This document shows positions 1-7,659 of a stretch of DNA of 64,000 nucleotides, piece after piece. The stretch is from Allobosea sp. (lineage in GTDB: Bacteria; Pseudomonadota; Alphaproteobacteria; Rhizobiales; Beijerinckiaceae). The position numbers and the translations under genes are program-made. The notes under the pieces were generated by a model, which had not been told where the DNA came from, did no database searches, and worked only from the letters and a program-made list of their open reading frames with translations. Every line of letters begins with the position of its first letter. Position 1 is the stretch's first letter. The DNA lies in assembly GCF_017308075.1 (NCBI RefSeq), contig NZ_JAFKFX010000032.1, positions 1-64,000 of the forward strand, written 5' to 3'.

Positions 1-1728
1 AGCGTTTCGTCAGGCCCCGCAGCCCGACCGCTGCTGTTCTTCTCGACCGGAATCTCCGCAACGCAGGCCCGCGTCAGCATCGGCCAGCAACCAGGTCAGT
101 CGCCCTATGCTTGGCCTGCCGGCGCAGCCCGTAGGGTCAGTGGCGAGAGCGCCAAGATCGCCTACAGCCCGCGCGAGGCCACGTCCGGCGTCCCGGTCGT
201 CACCCGCACCGATTTCGACTTCGGAAACGGCACGATCAAGCGCTATCGCAATGGCATTCAGGGGCCGGAGGGCGCGGCGAGTTTCGACGGGCCGGGTGCC
301 TCCGACGGCGCTCTGGAGCTGCGCACCTATTTCGGCGGATGGTCAGGCAACTCAGGTTCCCGGTTCGTCGGGCGCATCTCGCAGATCGTCGCGATTATCG
401 ATGCTGACGACGAGACGCTGGAAGGCATGACCGAATTTCTCGCGGTCAAGACCTATATCGACGCGCTGGAAGCGTCGACCGACTACGACCCGACCGCGCT
501 TCTGCCGGCCGCCTGGACCTGGTTCAACGATCCGCGCGTCATGCATCTCGGCGACGATCGCTATGTCGTCGGCGGCGTCAGCAGCGCCGGATCGATGATG
601 TCTGCGGTCTATGACTACGATGCAGGCTCGATCTCGCAGGCCGTGCTGAAAAAGCTCTTCCAGCAGGACGACCACAACAACCCTGCTTTCACGCTCGACG
701 CGGCCGGCTACATCCTGGCTTTCTACACCGGCCACAGCCTGACCGGCGGCTTCTTCATGCGCCGGTCGGCCAATGTCGGCGATCCCAGCGCCTGGCAGGC
801 CGAGGTCGATATCGGCCCGCAGATCGCGCCCGGTGTCGGCGCGACCTTCTCCTATGCGAACGCTATCCTCGTCGGGTCGCGCATCTATCTCTTCGTCCGC
901 GCCGATATCGGCGGCCTGCGCACGCTGTTCCTGTCCTGGTCGGATGACGGTGGCGCGACCTGGGTGCAGGCGCGCCAGTTGCTCGGTGCCGGTCGACCCT
1001 ATTTCAAGGTCAGGAAGACGGGTGCCAACCGCATCGATCTCCTGGTGAATTCTGGCCACCCGGAGGAATCGGCGAACAACTCGACGTTACACTTCTACTT
1101 CGACACGTCGGCCACCACCTTCCACAAGAGTGATGGCACGCTGATCGGCGATCTCGACGACCTGCCGTTCAACCAGCTCACCGACCTGACGACCGTCTGG
1201 GATGCCGTCACGCAAAACAGCGAGAGCTGGGTTTGGGATGTGACGCTCGATCCGGTCTCCGGCCATCCGGTGGCGACCTTCGCCACCTTCTCCAAGCCGG
1301 ACCCCGATCATACTGACCACTTCTACCGGCAGGGCCGCTGGACGGGCTCGGCCTGGGTGGTGAAGCAGATCTGCGACGGTGGCGGCTCGCTCTATCCCCT
1401 CGATAGCGTGCCTTACGAGTACTCCTACTCCGGCGGGGCGGTGAGCGATCCGGCCGATCCCAACGTCGTCATCTGCTCCTGCGAGGTCGACGGCGATGGC
1501 AACGTTGTCACGAACGACCATGGCATTCACCACCTCTTCAAGGCGGTGACCGCTGACGGCGGCGACAACTGGACCCTGACGCAACTCAGTTCCGGTGCGG
1601 CCAAGCATTTTCGCCCGTTTATCCCCGAGGGCAGCAGCAGGGTGTTCTTCTGCCGCGACCGCAGCCCTGGTGGTTACATCGGCTGGCGGGAGTACGAGAC
1701 GACGATCGACAGCCTCGAAATCGACTGA
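1..1728 (+). CDS. LamG-like / BNR-repeat protein, 5' end outside window
   Basis: The frame is open from the first base to the TGA at 1726-1728, so the start lies upstream and at least 575 residues are visible. The first ~140 visible residues resemble a concanavalin A/LamG-like fold ('FDFGNGTIKRYRNGIQG', 'ELRTYFGGWSG', 'RFVGRISQIVAIIDA'). From about residue 160 onward it looks like a BNR_4-type beta-propeller ('AAWTWFNDPRVMHLGDDRY', 'DDHNNPAFTLD', 'LSWSDDGGATW', 'FSKPDPDHTDHFY'). Such proteins bind or cleave glycans and occur both as secreted proteins and as phage or prophage appendage proteins. Its place beside a tRNA gene and gene-poor DNA fits a prophage or island edge, but no other phage gene is visible. 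The function is not established; the domain assignment is from sequence pattern only. Confidence 0.75.
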   Translation, partial: SVSSGPAARPLLFFSTGISATQARVSIGQQPGQSPYAWPAGAARRVSGESAKIAYSPREATSGVPVVTRTDFDFGNGTIKRYRNGIQGPEGAASFDGPGASDGALELRTYFGGWSGNSGSRFVGRISQIVAIIDADDETLEGMTEFLAVKTYIDALEASTDYDPTALLPAAWTWFNDPRVMHLGDDRYVVGGVSSAGSMMSAVYDYDAGSISQAVLKKLFQQDDHNNPAFTLDAAGYILAFYTGHSLTGGFFMRRSANVGDPSAWQAEVDIGPQIAPGVGATFSYANAILVGSRIYLFVRADIGGLRTLFLSWSDDGGATWVQARQLLGAGRPYFKVRKTGANRIDLLVNSGHPEESANNSTLHFYFDTSATTFHKSDGTLIGDLDDLPFNQLTDLTTVWDAVTQNSESWVWDVTLDPVSGHPVATFATFSKPDPDHTDHFYRQGRWTGSAWVVKQICDGGGSLYPLDSVPYEYSYSGGAVSDPADPNVVICSCEVDGDGNVVTNDHGIHHLFKAVTADGGDNWTLTQLSSGAAKHFRPFIPEGSSRVFFCRDRSPGGYIGWREYETTIDSLEID

Positions 1729-1905
1729 GACAGGAGCGGCTTTCGAGGATGAAAACCGCGCCAACCACTTTACAGCATCTGCTAACCCTCTTCAGTTGGT
1801 ACGAGGGCAGCCGGCAAGAGGGTTGGTGATGGCTGGGAGCGTGGGGTTGTCTCTCGCACTGGGGCAAGCGCCTATTGGTCGATTGGCGACGACTGCACTG
1901 TATCA

Positions 1906-2277
1906 GTGGCGGCTTTTGTCGGTGACGGCGACGTCGAGCACTACCCCGGTTGGTATGCACTCAACACCGCCCAGGTGATAGTAATTGCCGAAAGGCTCCG
2001 CGCGCGAGCGGGCCGGTTAGATGTCGGCGTAGAGGTCGATATCGAGATCGACTTCGAGGGAGTGAAGGCTCATGTGGCAGGCATGATGAGCATTCCTCAC
2101 CCTGCCGAGAACCACGCGGCCATCGGGCCGTTCTCATGGTCTAACCGGTCGGATATGGAGCCGGCATTCCGGGCTTTAGAAGACGAGATTTGGGCCGCCT
2201 TCGCGATCTCGCAGGCGCGTCCAGAACCGGTCAATTTTACTACCTGCCTCGCGAGAGGGCCATGGTCGTCAGATTGA
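1906..2277 (+). CDS. possible hypothetical protein
   Basis: A 123-residue frame starting GTG and ending TGA. The product is acidic in the middle ('EVDIEIDFEGVKAHVAG') and I do not recognise it. No convincing ribosome binding site precedes the GTG, and the frame is open back to the TAA at 1783, so another start is possible. The surrounding 1729-2556 stretch is more AT-rich than the rest of the window and contains no recognisable gene. It could be a real accessory gene, a decayed one, or a chance frame. Confidence 0.3.
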   Translation: MAAFVGDGDVEHYPGWYALNTAQVIVIAERLRARAGRLDVGVEVDIEIDFEGVKAHVAGMMSIPHPAENHAAIGPFSWSNRSDMEPAFRALEDEIWAAFAISQARPEPVNFTTCLARGPWSSD

Positions 2278-2284
2278 CGATCTG

Positions 2285-2328
2285 TTGCCATTTGATTGTT
2301 CGTTCATTGCCATTTGAAAGTTCGCGCT
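2285..2328. repeat. two tandem copies of a 22-bp repeat, IS-end-like
   Basis: TTGCCATTTGA occurs at 2285-2295 and again at 2307-2317, giving a 22-bp period in which about 17 of 22 positions agree. Multiple short direct repeats of this kind near a terminus are typical of IS21-family elements. On the minus strand a short open frame (2327-2508) ends just beside the repeats, as a transposase gene would, but its sequence is not recognisable. The rest of 1729-2556 shows nothing else that can be supported. Confidence 0.35.
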
Positions 2329-2556
2329 ACAGCGCCGGCAAGCCGAGATCGGACAGAACGAGGTGGTAGACCTCCGGATTCGTCTTCTTGGCTGCAGGCG
2401 GGGCGCGGGCGGGGCCGGGCGGAGGTGGATTGTTCCGATTTTGAGTCGGATCGAGCCGGAGGGCCAGAATCACGGAAACGGCACATATCGCGCAGGTTTC
2501 CGCGATTGATCAGTTATAAGTGCTTGAAATCGCTCGGGCTGGCTTCCGAGGAAAAA

Positions 2557-2633
2557 TGGTAGCGGGAGAGGGACTTGAACCCCCGACACGCGGATTATGA
2601 TTCCGCTGCTCTAACCAGCTGAGCTACCCCGCC
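2557..2633 (-). tRNA. tRNA-Met (CAT anticodon), elongator type
   Basis: Read on the minus strand, the 77-nt sequence folds as a full cloverleaf. The acceptor arm is GGCGGGG paired with TCCCGCT, with G-U at both ends of the stem. The D arm contains GCTCAGCTGGTTAGAGC. The anticodon stem GCGGA/TCCGC encloses the loop ATCATAA with anticodon CAT. The T arm is GGGGG-TTCAAGT-CCCTC, followed by discriminator A and an encoded CCA at 2557-2559. A CAT anticodon can also be a lysidine-modified tRNA-Ile, but the body matches elongator tRNA-Met as I remember it. The 3' end faces the gene-poor region at the left edge, a common integration target. Confidence 0.93.
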
Positions 2634-2725
2634 CCGATGCGCTGCGTCTCGAAAGACGCTCAATCGCGACGGCGCGGATATAGGGTTTTGCGGGGGGGCG
2701 CGTCAAGCCTTCCCGGCGCAGGCTT

Positions 2726-3355
2726 TCACCGCAATTTTTTCAGGCGCACGACCTTGAAGTAGCCCTGGCCGATATGGGCGGTCTCATAGCGGCCCGTCGC
2801 GGCGGTCCAGTCGGTCAAACGGCTGACCTTGAAATCGCTGCTCCAGCCGACCGCCTTGGCCAGCGGCGCGACCAGCGACCAGAGCGGCGCGGCAAGCCCG
2901 CCTTCGCCGACGAGGCGGCTGGAGATGACGATCTCGCCGCCCGGCCGCAGCACGCGGTCCATCTCGGCGAGCGCCTGCTCCGGATCCGGCACCAGCGTGA
3001 TCACGAACTGCGCGGTGACCGCATCGAAGGAGCGGTCGGCGAAGCCGAGGCGGCAGGCGTCCATCACGAGCAGGCCGATGACGTGATCGAGCCCCTGGCT
3101 CTGAACCTTGGCGTGGGCAACGCGCAGCATGTCGAGCGAGAGGTCGGCGCCGACGACCTGCCGGTCGCGATCGAAATAGGGCAGGGTGAGCCCGGTGCCG
3201 ACACCGATCTCGAGGATGTCGCGGCCGCAGGCGCAGGCTGCCGCCACCGCTTCGCGCTGGGCGCGCGACAGCAGCCCCTGATAGATCCGGTCGTAGAATT
3301 TCGCCCAGACCGCATAGACGCGCTTCTGCGCGTCGAGACCCTTGCCAGCCGTCAT
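2726..3355 (-). CDS. class I SAM-dependent methyltransferase (PmtA/UbiE-like)
   Basis: A 209-residue cytoplasmic methyltransferase. Motif I 'ILEIGVGTG' is at residues 47-55, the acidic ribose-binding residue follows in 'VVGADLS', and '[19 protein letters not shown]' with '[14 protein letters not shown]' are motifs II/III of the UbiE/PmtA group. The '[13 protein letters not shown]' N-terminus is typical of proteins annotated as phosphatidylethanolamine N-methyltransferase in Hyphomicrobiales; the substrate is therefore likely a phospholipid but is not proven. Its ATG overlaps the stop codon of mnmA (ATGA), so the two are probably translationally coupled and transcribed together from upstream of mnmA. 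Confidence 0.75.
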   Translation of the reverse strand: MTAGKGLDAQKRVYAVWAKFYDRIYQGLLSRAQREAVAAACACGRDILEIGVGTGLTLPYFDRDRQVVGADLSLDMLRVAHAKVQSQGLDHVIGLLVMDACRLGFADRSFDAVTAQFVITLVPDPEQALAEMDRVLRPGGEIVISSRLVGEGGLAAPLWSLVAPLAKAVGWSSDFKVSRLTDWTAATGRYETAHIGQGYFKVVRLKKLR

Positions 3356-4536
3356 GATGTCGCGAGCGAAAGTTCCGGTGTGTCGGGAAGCTGGCGGGCT
3401 TTCTCCGCCAGGATGACGCCGCCGCCGAGGACGCGCGCGCCTGCGCCGGCATGATCGTAGATCACGCAGGCCTGGCCGGGCGAGACGCCTTCCTCGCCCT
3501 GGGCGAGCAGGACATGCACCCCCTTGTCGTCGGCGTGGAGGCGCGCCTCGCGCGGCGCCCGGGTCGAGCGCACGCGCACCGCGACTTCGAGGCCTTCGGG
3601 CGGCAGCGCGGAAAGCGGTGTGTCGCCGATCCAGTTGAGATCGCGCAGATCGACGCGGCTGACGCTCAGCGCCTCGCGCGGGCCGACGATGACGCGGGCG
3701 TTCTGCGCGTCGAGCGCGACGACATAGAGCGGCTCGGCGGCGCTGAGGCCGAGGCCTTTGCGCTGGCCGACGGTGTAGCGCAGCACGCCTTCGTGCTGGC
3801 CGAGCACGCGCCCGTCGAGATGGACGATCTGGCCGGGGCGGGCGGCGCCGGGCTTGAGGCGCTCGATGACGTCGGCATAGCGGCCGTTCGGCACGAAGCA
3901 GATGTCCTGGCTGTCGGGCTTGTCGGCGATGGCGAGGCCGAATTCGGCGGCGAGCGCCCGGGTCTCGGCCTTTTCCATCTCACCGAGCGGGAAGCGCAGC
4001 AGGTCGAGCTGCTCCTGCGTGGTGGCGTAGAGAAAATAGCTCTGGTCGCGGTTCTCGTCGGCGGCGCGGAACAGGCCGCGATGGCCGTTGCCGAGATCGC
4101 GGCTGGCGACGTAGTGGCCGGTGGCGAGCGCATCCGCCCCGAGCTCGCGGGCGAGGCCGAGCAGGTCGCGGAACTTCACGGTGCGGTTGCACTCGACGCA
4201 GGGGATCGGCGTCTCGCCGGCGAGATAGCTTTCGGCGAAGCGCTCGATCACGGCGTCGCGGAAGCGGCTTTCATAGTCGAGCACGTAATGGGGAATGCCG
4301 ATCGCCTCGGCGACGCGGCGAGCGTCGTGAATGTCCTGGCCGGCGCAGCAGGCTCCGGCGCGGTGGACGGCGGCGCCATGATCATAGAGCTGGAGCGTGA
4401 CCCCGACGACGTCATAGCCCTGGCGCTTCAGCAGCGCCGCCACCACCGAGGAATCGACGCCACCTGACATCGCGGCGACGACGCGCGTCGCCGCGGGCGG
4501 CTTGGCGATGTCGAGCGAGTTGAGCGGGACGGTCAT
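3352..4536 (-). CDS. mnmA: tRNA-specific 2-thiouridylase MnmA
   Basis: A 394-residue enzyme that inserts sulfur at C2 of the wobble uridine in tRNA-Lys, -Glu and -Gln. The PP-loop ATP-binding motif 'SGGVDSS' is at residues 24-30. The nucleophilic Cys113 lies in 'PCVEC' and the partner Cys213 in 'QDICFVP', giving the complete catalytic pair. 'TGHYV' and '[10 protein letters not shown]' are also family hallmarks. The frame continues upstream, but the ATG at 4534-4536 gives the normal family length. The downstream methyltransferase overlaps it by four bases. Confidence 0.95.
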   Translation of the reverse strand: MTVPLNSLDIAKPPAATRVVAAMSGGVDSSVVAALLKRQGYDVVGVTLQLYDHGAAVHRAGACCAGQDIHDARRVAEAIGIPHYVLDYESRFRDAVIERFAESYLAGETPIPCVECNRTVKFRDLLGLARELGADALATGHYVASRDLGNGHRGLFRAADENRDQSYFLYATTQEQLDLLRFPLGEMEKAETRALAAEFGLAIADKPDSQDICFVPNGRYADVIERLKPGAARPGQIVHLDGRVLGQHEGVLRYTVGQRKGLGLSAAEPLYVVALDAQNARVIVGPREALSVSRVDLRDLNWIGDTPLSALPPEGLEVAVRVRSTRAPREARLHADDKGVHVLLAQGEEGVSPGQACVIYDHAGAGARVLGGGVILAEKARQLPDTPELSLATS

Positions 4537-4623
4537 GGCGATGTCTGGCGCAGGGTGAAGCGAGGACGGGGTGCCCTCCTGGCGCGTTCTATACCGGCTT
4601 TGCCGGGTCTGGACCAGCATCGG

Positions 4624-4642
4624 CCCGGCAAATACTGCCGGG
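4624..4642. promoter_or_regulatory. palindrome CCCGGCA-N5-TGCCGGG, candidate FlbD-binding (ftr) site
   Basis: A perfect 7-bp inverted repeat with a 5-bp AT-rich centre lies about 100 bp upstream of a sigma-54-type promoter and about 150 bp upstream of fliK. In Caulobacter, FlbD binds GC-rich palindromic ftr elements located about 100 bp from sigma-54 flagellar promoters. A closely related palindrome occurs beside flhA at 15395-15413. The assignment as an FlbD site is inferred from position and similarity, not shown. Confidence 0.55.
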
Positions 4643-4724
4643 TGCCGGCGTACAGCCGGCGCTTCCTGCCGGTCCGGATGGTGTCTTTGTTTCGCAAAGT
4701 ATTGAATTCAAACAACTATCGCTC

Positions 4725-4739
4725 TGGCTCGGCTCTTGC
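4725..4739 (+). promoter_or_regulatory. sigma-54 promoter for fliK
   Basis: TGGCTCGGCTCTTGC fits the sigma-54 -24/-12 pattern: GG at 4726-4727 and GC at 4738-4739 with exactly ten bases between them, plus the TTGC -12 element. Transcription would begin near 4751, leaving a leader of about 40 bases before the fliK ATG at 4790. FlbD, the cognate activator type, is encoded in this window. Confidence 0.65.
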
Positions 4740-4789
4740 TCGGGCGGGGGCGGTGCGTTTTCGCCATCCGCCCAGTTCCGGAGCATTCC

Positions 4790-6361
4790 ATGTCCACCGC
4801 GTCGATCTCGCGTTCTCCGTTCGAGACTGCACCGCCCGTCCGCCGCGACCCGGGCAAGGCGCGCGCGACGAGCGAGGCCTTCACGCTGCCGCCCGTCGAA
4901 AAGCCGGTCGCGCAAGCCCCGGTGAGCCGCGCACGGCCCGACGAGACGCGCGCCGCCAATGAGACCGCGCCTCCGGCAGGCGAGCGCGCCGTCGGTGCGG
5001 AAAAGGCAGAGGCTGTCGCCCCGGCTGAAGGAGCGGCGAAGGCCGATGGCGAGGTCGTCGCGTTCTCCGGCGAACCGGTGTCCGGCGAGACGAAGGCCGA
5101 GACAGGCAAGCAGAGCGGTTCGGAGAATGCGACCGGCGAGAAGCCCGGGGCCGGCACGGAAACCAGCCCGGTTCTGCCGCAGCTGGCACCGGCCGTGGTC
5201 AAGAGCGACGAACAGAAGGCGCTCGATGCCGGGACCGCGGCGTCTACGGCGCCATCCACCGCCAACCCTACCCCTGTCAACAAGGAGAAGGCGCAGTCGG
5301 AAGGCGCCGAGCCGGCGACAGGGGCGAGCGCGACCGAGGCGCAGTTCCTGGCGCTGGCCGCGAATCCGGTCCAGCCCGGTGCCCAGCCCGTGACAACCGA
5401 TGAGGCGCAGGCCAAGGCTGCGGCCGAGACGAGCCCGGTGCGCCAGAGCGGCGAGCAGGCGACAATGGCGATCCCCGGGCAGAAAGCTCTGATCTCGCCG
5501 ATCGCGCCCGAGCAGGCGGTCCAGAGCGATGCCGAGGGGAATGCCGCGGTCGAGACGGGCACGGCGCCGGCCGAAGCCGGGCGCAAGACCGCCACCCCCG
5601 CCGCCATAATGCCGGCGGAGACGGTCAAGACGGCTTCCGAGACTGGCGAAGCGAGCGAAGCCGGCCAGCCCAAGGCCGCGACAAGCGCCGGGGCCGAAAC
5701 CAAGGCTGCCGAGCGGCCGGCGACGGCGGGGCAGGCGCAGAACGCAGTTGCTGCCGATGCGCAGTCCGAGGCGCCACAACAGGCGACGACGCCGGCCGTG
5801 CAGGCCGTTCCCGCATCCGGCCCCCAGGTGCCGGGGCGGCCGGAGCCGCAGGCCGAGATTCTCGAGACTGCCGCCCAGGCCAATGCCCGGACGCAGGCCG
5901 AGGCAAGCATGCGGGCACAGGTCGAGACCACGCGCCCGACCCCGCTGCATGTCGTGCCGGTGGAGATCGGCGCGCGGGCGCTCGCCGGCAGCAAGCGCTT
6001 CGACATCAGGCTCGATCCGGCCGAACTCGGTCGCGTCGATGTCCGTCTTGAAATCTCCGATGACGGCAGCGTCAGCGCCAAGCTGACGGTCGACCGGGTC
6101 GAGACGCTGCAATTGCTGCAGCGCGATGCGCGGACGCTGGAACGGGCTTTCGAGCAGGCGGGTCTGAAAGCCTCCGAGGGCGGGGTCGAGATGAGCCTGC
6201 GCGATTCTCCCGACCAGAGTTCGCGCCAGCACCGCCAGGACGAGGAAGGCGCACGCCTGCGTCGAAGCTGGGTCGAAACTGCCGAAGAGAGCGCGCTCGT
6301 CACCGAAACGGCGCCGCTGAGCCGGGCCGCAAGGCTCGGCGGCGTCGACCTCAGCATCTGA
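4790..6361 (+). CDS. fliK: flagellar hook-length control protein FliK
   Basis: A 523-residue protein. The first ~370 residues are a low-complexity Ala/Glu/Pro/Thr-rich stretch, as in other FliK ruler regions. The C-terminal Flg_hook domain, about residues 390-475, is recognisable from 'FDIRLDPAELGRVDVRLEI' and 'RVETLQLLQRDARTLERAF'. FliK is secreted by the flagellar export apparatus and switches substrate specificity when the hook is finished. The ATG at 4790 follows a CCGGAG ribosome binding site; the longer frame from 4736 would start inside the sigma-54 promoter. flgD follows after 14 bp, so the two hook-assembly genes are likely co-transcribed. Confidence 0.85.
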   Translation: MSTASISRSPFETAPPVRRDPGKARATSEAFTLPPVEKPVAQAPVSRARPDETRAANETAPPAGERAVGAEKAEAVAPAEGAAKADGEVVAFSGEPVSGETKAETGKQSGSENATGEKPGAGTETSPVLPQLAPAVVKSDEQKALDAGTAASTAPSTANPTPVNKEKAQSEGAEPATGASATEAQFLALAANPVQPGAQPVTTDEAQAKAAAETSPVRQSGEQATMAIPGQKALISPIAPEQAVQSDAEGNAAVETGTAPAEAGRKTATPAAIMPAETVKTASETGEASEAGQPKAATSAGAETKAAERPATAGQAQNAVAADAQSEAPQQATTPAVQAVPASGPQVPGRPEPQAEILETAAQANARTQAEASMRAQVETTRPTPLHVVPVEIGARALAGSKRFDIRLDPAELGRVDVRLEISDDGSVSAKLTVDRVETLQLLQRDARTLERAFEQAGLKASEGGVEMSLRDSPDQSSRQHRQDEEGARLRRSWVETAEESALVTETAPLSRAARLGGVDLSI

Positions 6362-6375
6362 AGAAAGGCGACAAA

Positions 6376-7056
6376 GTGAGCGTCTCCAATACCAGCAAGT
6401 TGAGCAATGCGGCCGTCAACGCCGCGCAGAACAACACTAACACCTCCGGCAACGGCACCTCGATCGCCAATAATTTCGACCAGTTCCTGACGCTGCTGAC
6501 GACGCAGCTCCGGAACCAGAACCCGCTCGATCCGCTCGACACCAACCAGTTCACCCAGCAGCTGGTGCAGTTCGCCGGCGTCGAGCAGCAACTGAAGCAG
6601 AACGAGACGCTGACGGCGCTGCTCGGGGTCAGCAAGGCGACGACGGGGGCGAGCGCCATCGGTTTCGTCGGCCAGACGGTGACGGCGGACGGGGCGGCGA
6701 CGCAGCTCAAGGAAGGCAAGGCCGAATGGAAACTCAACGCTTCCAAGGGCGGGACTGCGACGATCACGATCAAGGATGCGAGCGGCAAGGTCGTGCAGAC
6801 CGGGACGACGACGCTGACGGCCGGCGACCAGACCTATAGCTGGGACGGCAAGACGTCGACCGGAAGCACCGCTCCGGAGGGCGAATATACGATCACCGTC
6901 GACGCCAAGGACCTCGCCGGTACGGCGATCACGGTGAAGACCGAGATCAGTGGCGTCGTCGACGGCGTCGACTTCTCGACGGCGGTTCCGACCCTGCTGA
7001 TCGGCGCGATCAAGGTGCCGCTCGATCGGGTCAAGTCGGTGAAGAGCGGCTCTTGA
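6376..7056 (+). CDS. flgD: flagellar hook assembly scaffold FlgD
   Basis: A 226-residue protein starting with GTG. The conserved N-terminal FlgD segment 'FDQFLTLLTTQLRNQNPLDP' followed by 'DTNQFTQQLVQFAGVEQQ' is at residues ~35-75. A FlgD Ig-like/tudor part follows ('YSWDGKTSTGSTAPEGEYT'). It is a temporary scaffold that caps the growing hook. It lies 14 bp after fliK and probably shares its sigma-54 promoter. Confidence 0.93.
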   Translation: MSVSNTSKLSNAAVNAAQNNTNTSGNGTSIANNFDQFLTLLTTQLRNQNPLDPLDTNQFTQQLVQFAGVEQQLKQNETLTALLGVSKATTGASAIGFVGQTVTADGAATQLKEGKAEWKLNASKGGTATITIKDASGKVVQTGTTTLTAGDQTYSWDGKTSTGSTAPEGEYTITVDAKDLAGTAITVKTEISGVVDGVDFSTAVPTLLIGAIKVPLDRVKSVKSGS

Positions 7057-7106
7057 CGTGTGGGCTCCGTCGTCGGTGCTGCATAGTGAAAGCCTGCGCG
7101 GTTGCC

Positions 7107-7121
7107 TTAGGCAAAATTTAA
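7107..7121 (+). promoter_or_regulatory. CtrA-type site TTAG-N7-TTAA upstream of sciP
   Basis: TTAG at 7107-7110 and TTAA at 7118-7121 are separated by exactly seven bases, one mismatch from the classical TTAA-N7-TTAA CtrA motif. It lies 57 bp before the sciP start. In Caulobacter sciP is under CtrA control, so feedback control is expected here. Confidence 0.55.
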
Positions 7122-7177
7122 GTCCGGGGGGGTACGGTCAGCGACAAGTAGGTCTTGTTGAGTTGTGTGAGAGTACC

Positions 7178-7453
7178 ATGACCGAGCCGCTGCGACCGCG
7201 CGTGAAGTATGTCATCGGGCCCGATGGGAGCCCGTTGACCATCGCCGACCTGCCGCCAATGAACACCCGCCGCTGGGTTATCCGGCGCAAGGCCGAAGTC
7301 GTCGCCGCCGTGCGCGGCGGCCTGCTCAGCCTGGAGGAGGCCTGCCAGCGCTATACGCTGACGGTGGACGAGTTCCTGAGCTGGCAGATGTCGATCGACC
7401 AGCACGGGCTGGCCGGTCTGCGCACGACGCGGATCCAGCACTACCGCCAGTAG
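7178..7453 (+). CDS. sciP: CtrA inhibitor SciP (DUF1153)
   Basis: A 91-residue DNA-associated protein that matches the DUF1153/SciP family over its whole length: 'RPRVKYVIGPDGSPLT', 'LPPMNTRRWVIRRKAEVV', and a helix-turn-helix-like 'LLSLEEACQRYTLTVDEF'. In Caulobacter SciP binds CtrA and blocks recruitment of RNA polymerase to CtrA promoters. The ATG at 7178 gives the standard family length; the frame open from 7058 has no support. A strong terminator follows at 7481-7513, so this is probably a single-gene unit. Confidence 0.93.
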   Translation: MTEPLRPRVKYVIGPDGSPLTIADLPPMNTRRWVIRRKAEVVAAVRGGLLSLEEACQRYTLTVDEFLSWQMSIDQHGLAGLRTTRIQHYRQ

Positions 7454-7480
7454 CCGCGCCCGTCATTCCAAGGTTTCCAG

Positions 7481-7513
7481 AAAGGCGCCGGTCCAGGCAG
7501 GACCGGCGCCTTT
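7481..7513 (+). terminator. Rho-independent terminator after sciP
   Basis: A perfect 14-bp stem (7481-7494 with 7500-7513), 5-nt loop, ending in TTT and followed by a T-rich 'CTGCGTT'. It separates sciP from the fliF promoter. Confidence 0.85.
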
Positions 7514-7557
7514 CTGCGTTCGCGCCGGGACGAAACCGGCGCCTTCCTTTCGAAAAA

Positions 7558-7586
7558 TTAACCGTCGTTAACCCGGTGCTAACCAT
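7558..7586 (+). promoter_or_regulatory. three phased TTAACC-type CtrA half-sites upstream of fliF
   Basis: TTAACC at 7558-7563, TTAACC at 7568-7573 and CTAACCAT at 7579-7586 are spaced 10 and 11 bp, on one face of the helix. TTAACCAT is the CtrA half-site in alphaproteobacteria. The third copy is the loop of a perfect inverted repeat (7572-7579 with 7587-7594). A degenerate ftr-like CCGGGAA...TTGCC follows at 7590-7606. In Caulobacter the fliF operon is activated by CtrA and repressed by FlbD at an ftr site. Confidence 0.65.
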
Positions 7587-7659
7587 GCACCGGGAAAAAC
7601 TTGCCTAGTGGATGATCCCGCGGCCGGTTCTGCGGGGCGACGGCGACGGAAGGAACGGC

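Noticed and set aside
2296-2562. 88-residue plus-strand frame overlapping the tRNA end
   Set aside because: It begins in the tandem repeat, runs into the tRNA gene and has no recognisable content.
4589-6591. Two long minus-strand open frames opposite fliK
   Set aside because: Low-complexity shadows of the Ala/Glu-rich FliK ruler region; fliK has a promoter, a ribosome binding site and a Flg_hook domain.
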